Assembly: GCF_052857255.1 (NCBI RefSeq) | Contig: NC_135500.1 | Location: 100,215,394 to 100,279,393, forward strand | Direction: 5' to 3' | Length of the DNA: 64,000 nt | DNA from: Amblyomma americanum | Lineage: Eukaryota > Arthropoda > Arachnida > Ixodida > Ixodidae | Shown: positions 23,128 through 34,554 of the stretch, piece after piece | Position numbering within the stretch: position 1 is the first letter of the stretch | Layout: each line of letters begins with the position of its first letter | Made by a program: the position numbers and the translations under genes | The notes under the pieces: model-generated | Told to the model about the DNA's origin: nothing | What the model saw: the letters and a program-made list of their open reading frames with translations, nothing else | Databases searched by the model: none

Positions 23128-24445
23128 AGGTTGCAGGCCTTGATGGGCTGCTTACTGTCCGTGAAAACTGTCCAGTCATGCGTAGATTCTTGACTGATGA
23201 ACTGAACTGCAGCCCCTAGGGCAGCTAGTTAGGGGAGATAAGCAGTCCTCACCTCAATTAAAATAGACCCGGCCGGTAACACCCCAGACCCGGCAGAACT
23301 TGTTGAGTTTACTGAGCCATGTATACATGTATGCGGTGACTATATGGTTAGAATACACATATTTCAATGCAATTGTTTTAGAGCAGGCAATGATAATTCA
23401 GATTTCAAGTAACCAACGACACAAACTTTTGTCGCCCTTGTGCTTATCGTGTGTTGTGCTAACTTATTGCGCGGAAATATGCACCAGAGGTGGCGTGGCC
23501 GTAACTGACTGCCCTTTGAGGCTATCTATGGGCAGTATTTTCTGTCATGCGCAAGACGTGTATACCGCCTAGTGTAAAGTCCTCCAACCAACAGCAAACC
23601 AGATCATCCACGGGGAATCTCTAGACATAAAGACCGATAGTGTGAGGTTTGTTTTAACTGGAAATATGTAAAAGATGACTCTACGATTCACAAAAAAAGT
23701 GGGAATAAAGTTTATTGAAGCAGAAATAGAGATAGACATCATAGTCTGACAAGTTATCGCTGGAGTTGTCACTGCTAAGCCAGGAGGAAAACAGTCGCAA
23801 TTCCTTCAAAAAAGCTTATTGCGCTAATTAAACGTCTGCATCTCTATCTCGCAACTTCGTCAAAACAGACTTCGTTTCCTCTAGAACTTTCCAGCCCTCC
23901 TGACTGAATTTTTTAGACAACAACGCGATGGCCTAGGGCGATGCGGCAGTTGCTCCAACGTTAAGAATAGGGCTGTTAAGCGCCCTGGCAAGAAACAAAA
24001 CAAAAAACAGACTAAAAAAATAAGCACTCTCAGGCAGGTTTGAAGAAGATAATAACCAAATAAACTGAAAAATACTTATCCTAGCTCGGTCCTCCCCGGG
24101 CCCAGGAGCGATCAGCGATAGAATGGAAATGCTCCTACAGTTAACCAATCGTTCGAAAGCGCGCTCGAGTGTAGGTAACACTGCTTCCATAAAAATGTTA
24201 ATACCTGTACGGTCTCCACTTGCACCATAACGTACTTTTTAAATGCACTGAAGCAGCTGTGCGCTCGTTGCACAAAACTTCCCGTCCATGCTGAGAAAAC
24301 TTTTTCCAGCGTAGCCACTTGTCCTTCCACTTGCGGGGTGTGTACCCTGTACGGTATTATTTGATAGCTGTTTATGTGCCGCAGCTTTCCTGTTTAGACA
24401 GTGGTTTGTTTGAGATAGGGTTTCTCACAAGTCTTTTTTTCGCAG

Positions 24446-24530
24446 TTTTTCTTCGAAGCCAATACCGTAGGCGTGAGAGTGCACCGAGTCCAGTACCTGG
24501 ACTGCCACCCGGATCCAAAAAGGATGCTTT
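24446..24530 (+). CDS. MAM/LDLa gene, exon: end of MAM 2
   Basis: Strong acceptor 'gtcttttttttcgcag', donor 'gtatgt' at 24531. Phase 0 in, phase 1 out. The peptide FFFEANTVGVRVHRVQYLDC matches a MAM C-terminus 'v.FEa..g..i.i.di...dC'. The IAIDDI core is replaced by VRVHRVQ, so this MAM is divergent. The exit phase 1 is the same as at the other MAM ends (3761, 56643). The phase does not match 21338. Confidence 0.65.
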
Positions 24531-25990
24531 GTATGTACACGCCTCACATACGCTTACTTAATTTTTCTGTTGTAAATAGCTAGGGCGCGAAAGAAGGTTA
24601 TTTGGTTTTTGTATGCTAAAGTAGAAAAATTAGCATGAGCATGTGCGATATGTTTAAACTATCTCTGCATGTAAATAATGTTCTTTTACATAAAAACAGC
24701 GTTAAGTGAGTCCGTCATTATTGACTACTCTGACAACAGAAAATGCTTCCAACTACATTACTGTGAAAAGTGTTGTTATTTTGCCATTGTTATGTCAAAC
24801 GGGGGGTGTTATCGGATGTGCTTGTGGTAAAGGAACCACTGCAATATCAGAAATGTAATGTTATTTTTCGTAAAATTTTTACTTCCTAAATATAGTCGCT
24901 TTAAGAAAATTTAGCCATTTTAAGAAAAAGCCATTTTAAGAAAATACTTGTCATAAGTGAACATCTTCAGCCTGCTCAGTAGATATGTTCGGGCATATAT
25001 CGATTTACCCAATGTTAGAACGATATACGGCTGCATCCCATCATGAATTGTGAGTCCGTGTTGCTAAGAGCAAGAAGTTCTTATGCCGCGAGAGGAAGCT
25101 TCGACCAGAGGCCTAGTGTACACGTTCCCATACTCTTAGTGGCCAAACTAAAGCCTGAATAAGAGGAAACAACTTTTATCCACTGAACTTTTATTTCAAT
25201 AATTTCTGTAAAGATAGCTGTTTGGCAACAAACGTCAATCGGAATTTTCATTTGATATTGATATGCAAATTTCTGCCAATTATTCACATTTCCCTGGCAC
25301 TGAAGGTGGTCGCAATTAGGCCTTTAGTTTTGACACTAAAAGAACTGTAAAGCCATTGACGTACCTATCTGCTTTGCTGTACAGTCTTTTGCATCGGCAA
25401 GTTGATATCGCAACACTCTATTTCTAAACCACCACAATTCTTTCACATAGATGTTAGAAAATCTTTTCTTCTTGCATGCAATTATCCTTCTACTTCCAAC
25501 TGCAGACAAGTTTTCCTGCCAGCCCATTAATGTAAACGGTTAAAATATAATTTTTAAATCTATGATAGAGTTGCAGTATCTACTTATTTCTTCAGTATCG
25601 TGCGACAGGGTTTTTGGCTGTCAATTTAACGATCACACTATGCACTGCATGATCTCATAACTTGTCTTTACAATGATCAGAAAAGTACATTTTAATTCGA
25701 CTAGCTCCCCCGTGACTGATCGTTCAGCAGGCATTGCACAGGGTTCCATTTTGAAACATCTATTTTAGATATTGCACGAGATAATCACAGGTAGGAAAGA
25801 AACATTACGTACACATTGTAGTCGTTCTGCCTTGTTAAGGAGTCTACTTTTATTTAAAAACAGAATTTTATAACCTAGAAAAAACAGAAAATAAGCACAT
25901 ATGGCTACCATGAGCCGATTGTTTAAGTGAAACTGGCCATAAAGCCTTCTGTTTTATTTTGTAATCAATCAAACTTAATGTTTAATTCAG
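24531..25990 (+). other. intron, nothing identified
   Basis: AT-rich sequence. Short minus-strand open frames at 25081-25287 and 25336-25527 have no recognisable domain. An LDLa exon or the first exon of MAM 3 is expected here but I could not find one. Confidence 0.5.
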
Positions 25991-26073
25991 CGTGGCTGCC
26001 TTCAAAAGAAACCGCGGCGCATCTGGAGAGGCCCTCTTCAAGGTCCACCGGCCGAAACTTTCTCCTGATCCCG
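25991..26073 (+). CDS. possible MAM/LDLa gene exon, MAM 3
   Basis: Tentative. Candidate acceptor 'tgtttaattcag', weak donor 'gttatg' at 26074. Phase 1 in and phase 0 out fit both 24530 and 26573. The peptide WLPSKETAAHLERPSSRSTG then RNFLLIP resembles the MAM segment 'W......D.t.G.G.fl.v'. The Cys-rich opening of the domain is not found upstream. Confidence 0.3.
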
Positions 26074-26572
26074 GTTATGTTAGATTTTGGTGACTTCCAA
26101 TTGCTCATAACATATTCAGCATATAATGATATAAAGTAAATTCAGTGCACTTTTTTTTTACTTCATTCAACTGTTAGGCAGTACCGTGAAAACCCTCTAA
26201 TGAGGGCGCTAATAACACGACCATTGTCAAATTTAAAAGCGGGATATTTCGAAACGTTTGCAAGGTGTACAGAGGCTGAATCTGAAGTTTTATTGCTGTT
26301 GCTTTAGCCTTCTTTATTACAATATTTTCAACAATTTTGCTTTCATATGAGGCAGTAGAATCTACCTCTTCCTAGCTTTTGCCAAGATGCGTGCCGTTAA
26401 CTCTGCGTAGGCTTTATATCGTTGACTCTCAGGTACTGTATGTCTATTCCCATCAGAAGGGCATATACATAACCTTATTGCCATAAAAACAGTGCAGAAA
26501 ACAGTTGGATGTAGCAATGGCGCAGAACTGTGTGATACAACAGGGAAAATATATTTGTTGTTCCATTTTCAG

Positions 26573-26674
26573 GGAATATTTCTGGAAACAAAACATGGTA
26601 CTCATCAAAGCCCTTCGCCAGCGGATGGACCCCGCAACATTCACGTGGCTTGTTGCATTGGATTTACTTTTCTG
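26573..26674 (+). CDS. possible MAM/LDLa gene exon, MAM 3, donor not seen
   Basis: Good acceptor 'tgttccattttcag'. The phase-0 peptide GIFLETKHGTHQSPSPADGP...CCIGFTFLG follows the MAM pattern 'G.fle......p..SP.......CigF.f'. The expected donor right after the aromatic strand reads 'ctggggctg' with no GT, and the frame runs to a stop at about 26693. In the similar exon ending at 46452 the same place is 'ctggtagg'. The exon may have lost its donor or be a relic. The end coordinate is approximate. Confidence 0.4.
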
Positions 26675-27184
26675 GGGCTGCGGCCAACACCCTAGAGTGG
26701 CTGCCCGAGGACACAGGTTTGAGATTCGAGGAGTCGACTCTTTATATGCATAAAAGAGCTCACAAATCGTGTCATACACTGCGTTAACCTCCATTCACCC
26801 CGTCCGATGGTAAAGTGTCCTTCCTCAGTGTTCGGCTCTTGCCTACATGATTATAACCTATTGAGAACGGCGAGCTTCCTAGAAGTGCAGGCATCAACTA
26901 CCCTAGAGAAGATCGGCTAAACTCGACTTCGAGGGACAAGCAAAGTGGTTATCTCTCGAAGCATAATTTATTTTAGTAGCGGAACAAATTACGCCGATAT
27001 GAACGTCATAACATTTAGAAAAACTGCATATCACTAGCGTTATTTCCTAATGCTATCACGCCAATCAAGGCCGAAAATAAATGTGAATTTGTATTGATCT
27101 AATGAAGTTTTAGAATCAGTGCTGAGAAGGCTTCTTCACTCATGGTCAAGTGCAGGGTTTTGTCATTAGTCTAGCCGAGGACAC

Positions 27185-27382
27185 AACCTTGCACTATCAG
27201 TGTGTGCCCTGTGTACCCTGCAAGTAATGGCCAACGGACATGTGGAAAAGCGATCATCCCCCTTTGTTCTCTCCCCTTTCTACCTCTCCCTCCGTTCCTC
27301 TTCCCTCGTGTAGGGTAGCATACCGGGCGCTGCCTAGTTAACCTCGCTGCCTTTCTGTTTGTATTTCTCTTTCTCTCTCTCT
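27185..27382 (+). mobile_element. 5'-truncated LINE tail with target-site duplication
   Basis: About 198 bases: 'gtgtgccctgtgtaccctgc', a pyrimidine-rich stretch, 'gtgtagggtagcataccggg', 'gttaacctcgctgcctttct', ending in (CT)n. It is flanked by the perfect 14-base repeat 'ctagccgaggacac' at 27171-27184 and 27383-27396. This is how a short, recently inserted non-LTR copy looks. The family cannot be fixed without the coding part. Confidence 0.75.
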
Positions 27383-27900
27383 CTAGCCGAGGACACCCCG
27401 TAAGTAGTCAGAAATACAGCATTAGCAAGGAGAATCAACACGACCTGGTTTTTTTCTAACGGTGTCGCGGGTGCAAGCTGTGGAGGCAATGGCCGGCCGT
27501 TAAATATGGCAGTCCAGTTTCACGGGGGCATGGCAAGCGCGACCGTCAACAAGGGTGGCTTCAGTGAACGGTTGTTTTTTGTATTAATGTTGTTCGCGTT
27601 TATTGAATTTAGCGCACGCGGAACGTTTAACTCCCTTTGTTAGCAAAGCATTAGGTATTAATAATCAAAAAATAATTTAGCTCTTCAGATGGCGTCCTTA
27701 TCAATTTTATTTGGCATTTTTCAGAGAATATATACTTGATCGAAAATGATGACCGCCGGTGTAGTCACAATTTCGCCTGGCCAAACCTGAACCATTTCGT
27801 TAATTTTTCGTTAAACACCGTCACATGACCTACTGCCTGCATGTAAAGAAAAAGTTCAGAATAATCGACTGTTGGTCGAGTTGGTGCATGACTCAAAGAT

Positions 27901-28884
27901 ACAAGGCGCAAAAGTAGACAGGACAAACGCAGAAGGAACACGGACAAGGCGCTTACTGCAAATGTAGTTTATTGCACGAACTCGCCTTTTATAGCAAGGT
28001 GCAAGAAAAAAAAGAGCAACCAAACAAAATACACGCATGACTGTGACGCTAGTTGCATCTATATCAATTCGCACTCTCGGCCAAAAACACAAGCTCTTTT
28101 TTTTGTCAAATTTACAGAGGGGGTTCTCACACATACCTCACCTTATTTTTTATTAGAAAGGCTTCAACTGTTTCTCTGCTGTCACTTTCTTTATGCTTAC
28201 CAACGACAAATGCATCGGAAAACTTAGGAGTACAATCTTTGCACCTCCTGCAGCGCTCAGCAAGGTGGCCTTTCATGGTTATTTTTGTACGTCGTTATGA
28301 TGCTCAAGCAGGCGTTCGTTAAAACATATTCCAGTTTGTTCGATATATTCTTTGCCGCAAGACAAAGGAATACTGTACACAACCCCTACCTCACACGGGG
28401 CAAAGGGTTTACGGTGTTTTTTGCGGCAGCGCTTAGGTGATGCCCCTTCAGAATTTACCTTCGCGCACAGTCTACCGAGCTTTACAGGTGCAGAGAACAA
28501 CACTTCCACGCCAATCCTGCTTGCAGTTCTCTTCACATTTTGGCTAACACCATGCATGTATGGAATGACGACTGTCTTCTTATTGTTGTTGTCGCGTTGA
28601 TCGGACTCCCTTTCCTGACGCTTCTTCTTCAACATACTACAAGCCACGCCGTACAACAATTGATACCCAGCAGCTACAAGGCGCAAGACTTGACTTTCAA
28701 AACTATCGGTTTGAAGATGATAGCATGACTTCTGAATGACATTCTTAAAGTACAGGCTTATGATGCCCCTCTTCACTACTTTGGAATCAGCAGAATCACT
28801 GGGAAGGAGGAGTTTTTTGGCCTTCCATCTATCTACAAAAACAAGGTGCGTGCATTGGTTTGTGCTTGCACCAATCTTGAGCAA
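27901..28884 (-). mobile_element. Penelope-like element, left arm of inverted pair
   Basis: Minus-strand frame 28279-28884 encodes the C-terminal part of a Penelope protein: ADSKVVKRGIISLYF, LRLVAAGYQLLYG, VSQNVKRTASRIGVEVLFSA, then the GIY-YIG nuclease VVYSIPLSCGKEYIEQTGIC and FNERLLEHH. The frame is open for 201 codons, so this copy is fairly young. The end sequence 27901-28270 ('aaggcgcaaaagtag' to the zinc-ligand-like Cys region) is matched in reverse at 29700-30074. Reverse transcriptase palm motifs are missing here. Confidence 0.85.
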
Positions 28885-28894
28885 TATATCAGCC

Positions 28895-30074
28895 TAGCAG
28901 GTTTGGGAATCCCGAGAATATTTAGGTACTTTGACGATTATTAGGTCGTTCTGGATGCGTACAATGACTGTTCTGCTTCTACTGCTACTGTTTCTATGCT
29001 TAAAGAGAGCCTCCAACCTCCAGTTCTAGCATTTGAAGCTTCATGAAAATGATAGCATGCACTTCCTAGACCACTCTTCGCTTCTCAGCGCATCATGTCT
29101 GCCGGTGCTATGAGCCCAGAGCCAGAAAACTCCATCCTCCCCAATGATTCTGCTCATTCCAAAGTAGTGAAAAGGGGCATTATCAGCCTGTGCTTTAAGA
29201 ATGCCATTCAGAAGTCATGCTATCATCTTCAAGCCCATAGCTTTGAAAGTCAAGTCTCGCGCCTTGTAGCTGCTGGATGCCAATTGTTGTCCGCCGTGAC
29301 TTGTAGTATGTTGAAGAGGCGCTAGGAAAGGGAGTCCGATCAACGAGACAGGAACAATAAGAAGACAGTCGTCCTTTCGTACAAGCATGGTGTTAGCCAT
29401 AATCTGAAGAAAATTGCAAGCAGGATGGGAAGCATGGGAAGCAGGATGGAAGGATGGGAAGCAGGAAAGGAAGGTCTGTTCTCTGCGCCTGTAAAGCTCG
29501 GTAGACTGCATGCGAAGGTAAATTCTGAAAGGGCATCACTTAAGCGCTGCCCCATAAAACACCGTGAACCCTTTTCCCCGTGTGAGGTAGGGGTTGTGTA
29601 CAGTATTCCTTTGTTTTGCAGAAAAGAATACATCGGAGATATTAGAAGATGTTTTAACGAAGGCCGGCTTGAGCATCATAACGACGTACAAAAATAACCA
29701 TGAAAGGCCACCTTGCTGCGCGCTGCAGGAGGTGCAAAGATTGTACTCCTAAGTTTTCCGATGCATTTGTCGTTGGTAAGCATAAAGAAAGTGACAGCAG
29801 AGAAACAGTTGAAGCCTTTCTAATAAAAAAAAATAAGGTGAGGTATGTGTGAGCACCCCCTCTGTAAATTTCACAAAAAAAGGGCTTGCGTATTTGGCCG
29901 AGAGTGCGAATTGATATAGGTACAGCTATCGTCACAGTCATGCGTGTATTTTGTTTGGTTGCTTCTTCCTTGCACCTTGCTATAAAAGGCGACTTCGTTC
30001 AATAAACTACAGTTGCAGTAAGCGCGTTGTCCGTGTTACTTTTTCCTTCTTTCTGTCTACTTTTGCGCCTTGTA
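28895..30074 (+). mobile_element. Penelope-like element, right arm of inverted pair
   Basis: Plus-strand copy. It begins within the reverse transcriptase palm: RIFRYFDDY followed by a stop (family catalytic motif YxDD), then LPRPLFAS, AHSKVVKRGIISLCF, LVAAGCQLLSAV and the GIY-YIG region VVYSIPLFCRKEYIGDIRRC, in which GQTG has become GDIR. It is the reverse complement of the left arm from about 29126 to 30074. The two copies meet head to head near 28890. Several frame breaks (for example at 29322 and 29695) show decay. Confidence 0.85.
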
Positions 30075-31942
30075 TTTTCGAGGATGTAAAAAAAGCCATC
30101 TTAAAAACCACATCCGATACCAGTGATCTCAGGACAGCAGTCTGTAGAGGACTGAAATTTATTAGTAGGATCCAAGAGCGATTCAATGGTGAAATCACCG
30201 CTGCGTAACCACTCCCGGATGTCATTCTCTGCCAAATTCAGCTTTTACCATGCGGTTTAATGTTATATTTCTCGTCGACAACTATACCAGTATTCACTGA
30301 GAACACACCAACCATACATAAGCCTTAATGATCGCCTGTCGTTTAGCGCTACCATGAATCTCAGCCACTGGCCACTAGGAAACGATGGCAAGCAGTCTTC
30401 GTGGGTTTGAGTTCATATGCGCATCTGCTTGGCCGGGAAGCAAACCTCAGCACTTTTATTTAGAGTGCAGCTCTCACCAGCCCGTTCCAGCATTCCGCGT
30501 CGTAGTCGTCGGCGTAGTCGGCGTAACACGCTACCAAAGAACTGCGCATAGCAGAGCGAAACTCCGCTTGCCTCGGTCAGACCGGGAAGGATGAACAACC
30601 GGAAGGCGGCTGCCACTGGAAGATCCCAGAAGGTGGCTAGCACCATATCGCAAAAATAAAATATGTGAAGAGCTGCGCTCAAATTTCGCATTACCGGCTA
30701 TCATTATCGTCTGTAAGATGGTTTCTCTGCAACCATCTTGTCACGCCCGCCCTCATCGCTCATCGTCCGCGCTGGTCTTGCTAGTTCACGATCGGGACGA
30801 TCGCTCGGCAGCTTCAAGGCAAGTGAAGGACTGGAAGACGATAAATTGCGCAGATCTCTCGGGGTGCTGTGCTCGCGCTAGGTCTGCAGCTAATTAATAT
30901 CGTCACGATCTCTCATCGCGTCTCGTTCTTCTGCTTGCCGCCACCTAACATTACTAAAAAGCATATATTCTGAACTCCGTGAACAACGGAATGTTAAGTG
31001 TCATTATATAACAACTGGTCTATGCATAGAACCCTTCTTGCACGCTCTGAATCTGATTGCATATCACTGCCCTCTTACGATTTCTTTCACATGTCAAATG
31101 CACTGTTCATTTATTTACTGCGAACCTATAGCGGCACTTTACCATTACAGTACAGAATAAATGCAGTAAAAAATGCCCACATACTACAGGTAATTATGAA
31201 AAATACAACTGTAGTTTAGAGATTTTAAACGGGCAATAGTGTCAATACATTGAACAGAAAATTACATGCCAAACCAAATAAGACCCAAAGACGATCAATG
31301 CAATTCATGTGGCAAGATATGCGTTAAAATGCGCTATGTCGTGTGCACAGTTCTCCGCCCGCAGTGCATAGGCTGCAAAAGCTATTCCGCAGTTTTTCTA
31401 TGCACGTGCCTGTTGTTGAGTCTAAGCACGCATCGCATGATGGTTGACCTGGCAGATGGTGGGTGCAAAATGGCTTCTAAAGCTAAATGCCTCAAGCAAC
31501 AACGTCGAACCCAGCGCATAGACTTGCGGGTCACTGTTCTCCTCTCCACTTAGCCACCATGTCCTTTTACCTCTCCGACACTTCTGTACCTTCCTTTTCT
31601 TTCTAAATTGACCGCGCACTCTCGGACCTACTGCCTTTATCACGCCACGCCTTTTCTTCCTCACCGCACCTCCTAATCTCTGCACTCCCCTGACTGACCG
31701 CCCGGTACCATTCTGACCATGTATCCGACTGTCGTCTCTGCATTCCTCTCCCCGGCATCACACCCCACCAGACGGGCAGGTTTTGAGAAGATGGCAGTAG
31801 CAATACAAACACACTGAAAGAAAACAACTACGAAAGTTGTATTTCGCACAAGTGAAAAGACTAAAATTTCACGGAATGATCAGGCGTCTGATATGGCAAC
31901 TCTGGGATAGCACAGCGACTATGCGACTGGGCTCTCTTATTT

Positions 31943-32112
31943 CGTAAGAAACAGGTGAGGACGACTCAGCACTGCCGCGCTTCGGCGTTATCGCTGGTGG
32001 CTAGAGCGCGAGCCTCGGCCTGAAGCTGCTGCCTCCGGCTGGCTACCTTGTCCTGCTGCGGCCTGACTGCTACCTGCGTTGGTCGCCGTCCCATCAATAA
32101 ATCGACTCTTCA
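31943..32112 (+). repeat. outer element 5' LTR
   Basis: Matches 42059-42230 over its length: 'acgactcagcactgccgcgc', 'tcgctggtggctagagcgcg', 'gctgctgcctccggctggct', and the polyadenylation-like 'atcaataaatcgactcttca'. The start 'cgtaagaa' corresponds to 'tgtaagaa' in the other LTR. The sequence just after it, 'tggtggaggtgc' (32115), is placed like a tRNA primer-binding site. Confidence 0.75.
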
Positions 32113-32184
32113 CTTGGTGGAGGTGCAATGATTCCCATCTCCGACGTCACCTTGGAACTCCGCAGGCGCACGGTGTCCGTTCCC

Positions 32185-33272
32185 ATGGCGGCGACGAGCC
32201 CGCAGCCCCCCCCCCCCCCTCGCTTCCACCTTTCACCTGTTTGGTGCCTTCCGTCAACGAGGCCCTTCTATCTTCAGTGGCAGCTGCGACCATGATGTTG
32301 ACGACTGGTTGTCAGCCTACGAACAGGTAGCCGTCACACCAATTGAGATGATGCTGTCAAGCTCAACAACGTCATATTCAACCTAACCGACGTTGCCAAT
32401 CTCTGGTATCGGAACCACGAGTCGGACATCACCACCTGGCCTGCTTTGAAGACAACCTTTGCTGAAGTGTTCGCCCGTCCTGCCGTTCGCAACCTTTATG
32501 CTGAGCAGCGTCTACTCTCGCGAGCGCAGCTGGCAGGCGAAAGCTTCAACAGTTGTATCGAGGACGCTGTGGACTTAAGCAAGTGCATCAACCCGGCTTT
32601 GGCGGAGGAAGATAAGTTCGGCACGCCTATAAAGGCATCGATGACGGCGCTTTCAGCATGCTCATCGCTAAGAGTCCAACTACCATCGCGACAATCTACG
32701 AACTCTGCCAGAGCGTTGACGAGTTAAGCAAGCACCGTGTTTCAGTTCTCCACCCGGCTTACGCGTCGCTCGCAGGTCTAGTCCCGGACACTGAGCCTTC
32801 TTGCCTCTCCGCAGAAACCAAGCAGCTTGTGCGAGGAGGTCGCCCGTCATCTGTCTCTGCTGCCCTGTCCACCGCAGCCACCATAGTTACTTGCGCCCAA
32901 ATCGTGGACGAAATACTGCGACCGGTCACGGAAGCTTAACCTTCTGGCCATCCTCCAGCTTTTGTCGCTGCCCCCGCGGCCGTTTGCTGAGGCCACCCTC
33001 ACTTCACCTGACCTCGCTGCTGCGCCGCTGAGTTACCCCGACACCTTCGCACTGCGCCCTACACTGGCGGCGCCCCGTACTTATGCGGAAGCCGTGACTT
33101 GCGCAGCCGCATTCTTGGCATATGCGTATCCTTCGCTCCTGGTACGCTCGCCACGCACTTTTGCTACACCTGCACCGTCGCCTCCAGATCCATGGCGCAC
33201 ATCGGGCAACGTTGTGATATGCTTTGCTTGCGGCATACCTAGACACGTCGCACACCATTACCGACGACGCAT
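32185..33272 (+). pseudogene. outer element gag, broken
   Basis: Capsid-like gag with start at 32185 (MAATSPQPPPPP), then a C-run frameshift. Pieces: DDWLSAYEQVA, NNVIFNLTDVANLWYRN, WPALKTTFAEVFARPAVRNL, FNSCIEDAVDLSKCINPALA, and AKSPTTIATIYELCQSVDEL in another frame. At about 33222-33266 there is a zinc knuckle CFACGIPRHVAHHY whose last Cys is now Tyr. The inner element is inserted immediately after this, in the YRRR codons. Confidence 0.8.
33268..33272 (+). repeat. target-site duplication CGCAT, left
   Basis: Five bases 'cgcat' directly before the inner LTR start 'tgtcacgg'. The same five bases follow the other LTR at 38545-38549. In the outer gag they belong to one Arg codon and the next codon. 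Confidence 0.85.
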
Positions 33273-34137
33273 TGTCACGGATCTCTCCAGAGAACACTCG
33301 GACCGAAAGAATGGACTAGGCGACGGGTGTACCCACACAAACGCACATTTAGTACAGCGTACGTGGCACACACACTAGAACACAAAACTAACAAAACTAA
33401 CACAAAACACAAAGACTATAAATACACACGACCCGGGCACACTACTACCAGCGTCTACTACTAGCGTTCTACTATTCGTGGTCGGCGTTCGTGCTCACGG
33501 TTGGTTCGGTGCGGCTTCGGCGTTGTATGGATCCCGTAGCCGACGTCGAGGCGGCGTTCGGCGTGCTTGGGCTGGCGTTGCTGGCGGCGTTCGGCGTGCT
33601 TGGGCTGGCGTCGCTGGCGGCGTTCGATGCGCTTGGGATGGCGTCGCTGGCTGTGTCGTAGAAGCTCCAGGTCCAAGAGCCCGTCGAGATAATGCTGATG
33701 TTGTTGGCGTTGGAGCACCACCCGGATGGGTGGCAACAGCGCTGGAGACATCCCTGGCCGTAGCAGGTGGTAACGTCCTCTGTTGACTCCCCGGAACGGG
33801 CTCAGGCACGGCAGGTAGTCCACGATGCGATGTCGTAGAACGCGAGCTCACCGGAGCAGTAGCCGGCGTCGCTCTCTTCCAGCCGATGTGTCCCTGACCT
33901 GCCGGAGCCTCCGCTCCTCTGCTGTTCCCCCCTGTGCCTCGCTCTCACTCGCCCTTTTATAGCCTCGGTGTCAGTCCACGTAAGCCTTGTCGTCTTCTTA
34001 TCTTCTCCACAAATCATCTCTCTCCACCTCAACGAATGCTTCTTCTTCCTCTTCTTTATTCTTCGGTAAAATTAGTGTCGTCTTCTTCACACCTTTTTCT
34101 TTTAAAATTTAATTTAGGCTCCTTAATATATGTGACA
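33273..34137 (-). repeat. inner element LTR (3' side, 865 bp)
   Basis: Bounded by 'tgtcacggatctctccagag' and 'ccttaatatatgtgaca'. On the complement a TATA box (ctataaaagggcg) lies near 33955. It contains a GC-rich tandem repeat at about 33555-33650 with units like 'gcgtgcttgggctggcgt'. Open frames through it on both strands are repeat artefacts. Confidence 0.9.
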
Positions 34138-34554
34138 AGGATCCCTCTCTCAAGAGTTTTTCCATGAAAAACTGCTCCCGTCATACTCATCTTCAAGCCT
34201 TCCAGCCAACCGACTATCTTCTGTGGCGATTCTGGACATAGCACACAACACACCGCAGAGGTCCAGCACACACCAAACGCACACCACTAACACAACACAC
34301 CAAATTGCGTTTCCAGAACACTAACACACCACTGCAGATGTCCGCACAGAGTCCTTAATAAACATGTTCGTGTCCACAACACACTCCATTCTATAATCAC
34401 ATAACACCAACAACAGCAGCAACAACAAGATAAATCCTAGAGATACATTAACACAACAACAACAACCATATATACCTAGACAACAACATCCCAGTTATAC
34501 CTACAGCTGTTCATTTTTGTTTATCTGCAAACAAGTAAAATTTGTAACATATGA

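Larger units (their letters stand above)
21339..24445 (+). other. intron with LINE tail and solo LTR
   Basis: Contains a minus-strand LINE tail (21540-21690) and a solo LTR (22316-23127). The stretch 21750-22315 ('ggtcacggaccgaggatc...') resembles retroelement control sequence but has no partner in the window. In 23130-24445 I see nothing identifiable. Confidence 0.5.

Noticed and set aside
33461..33851. Repeat-rich Arg/Ala frames in the LTR (also 37865-38262 and 22501-22752)
   Set aside because: They follow the GC-rich tandem repeat of the LTR on several frames and both strands, which is expected from composition.
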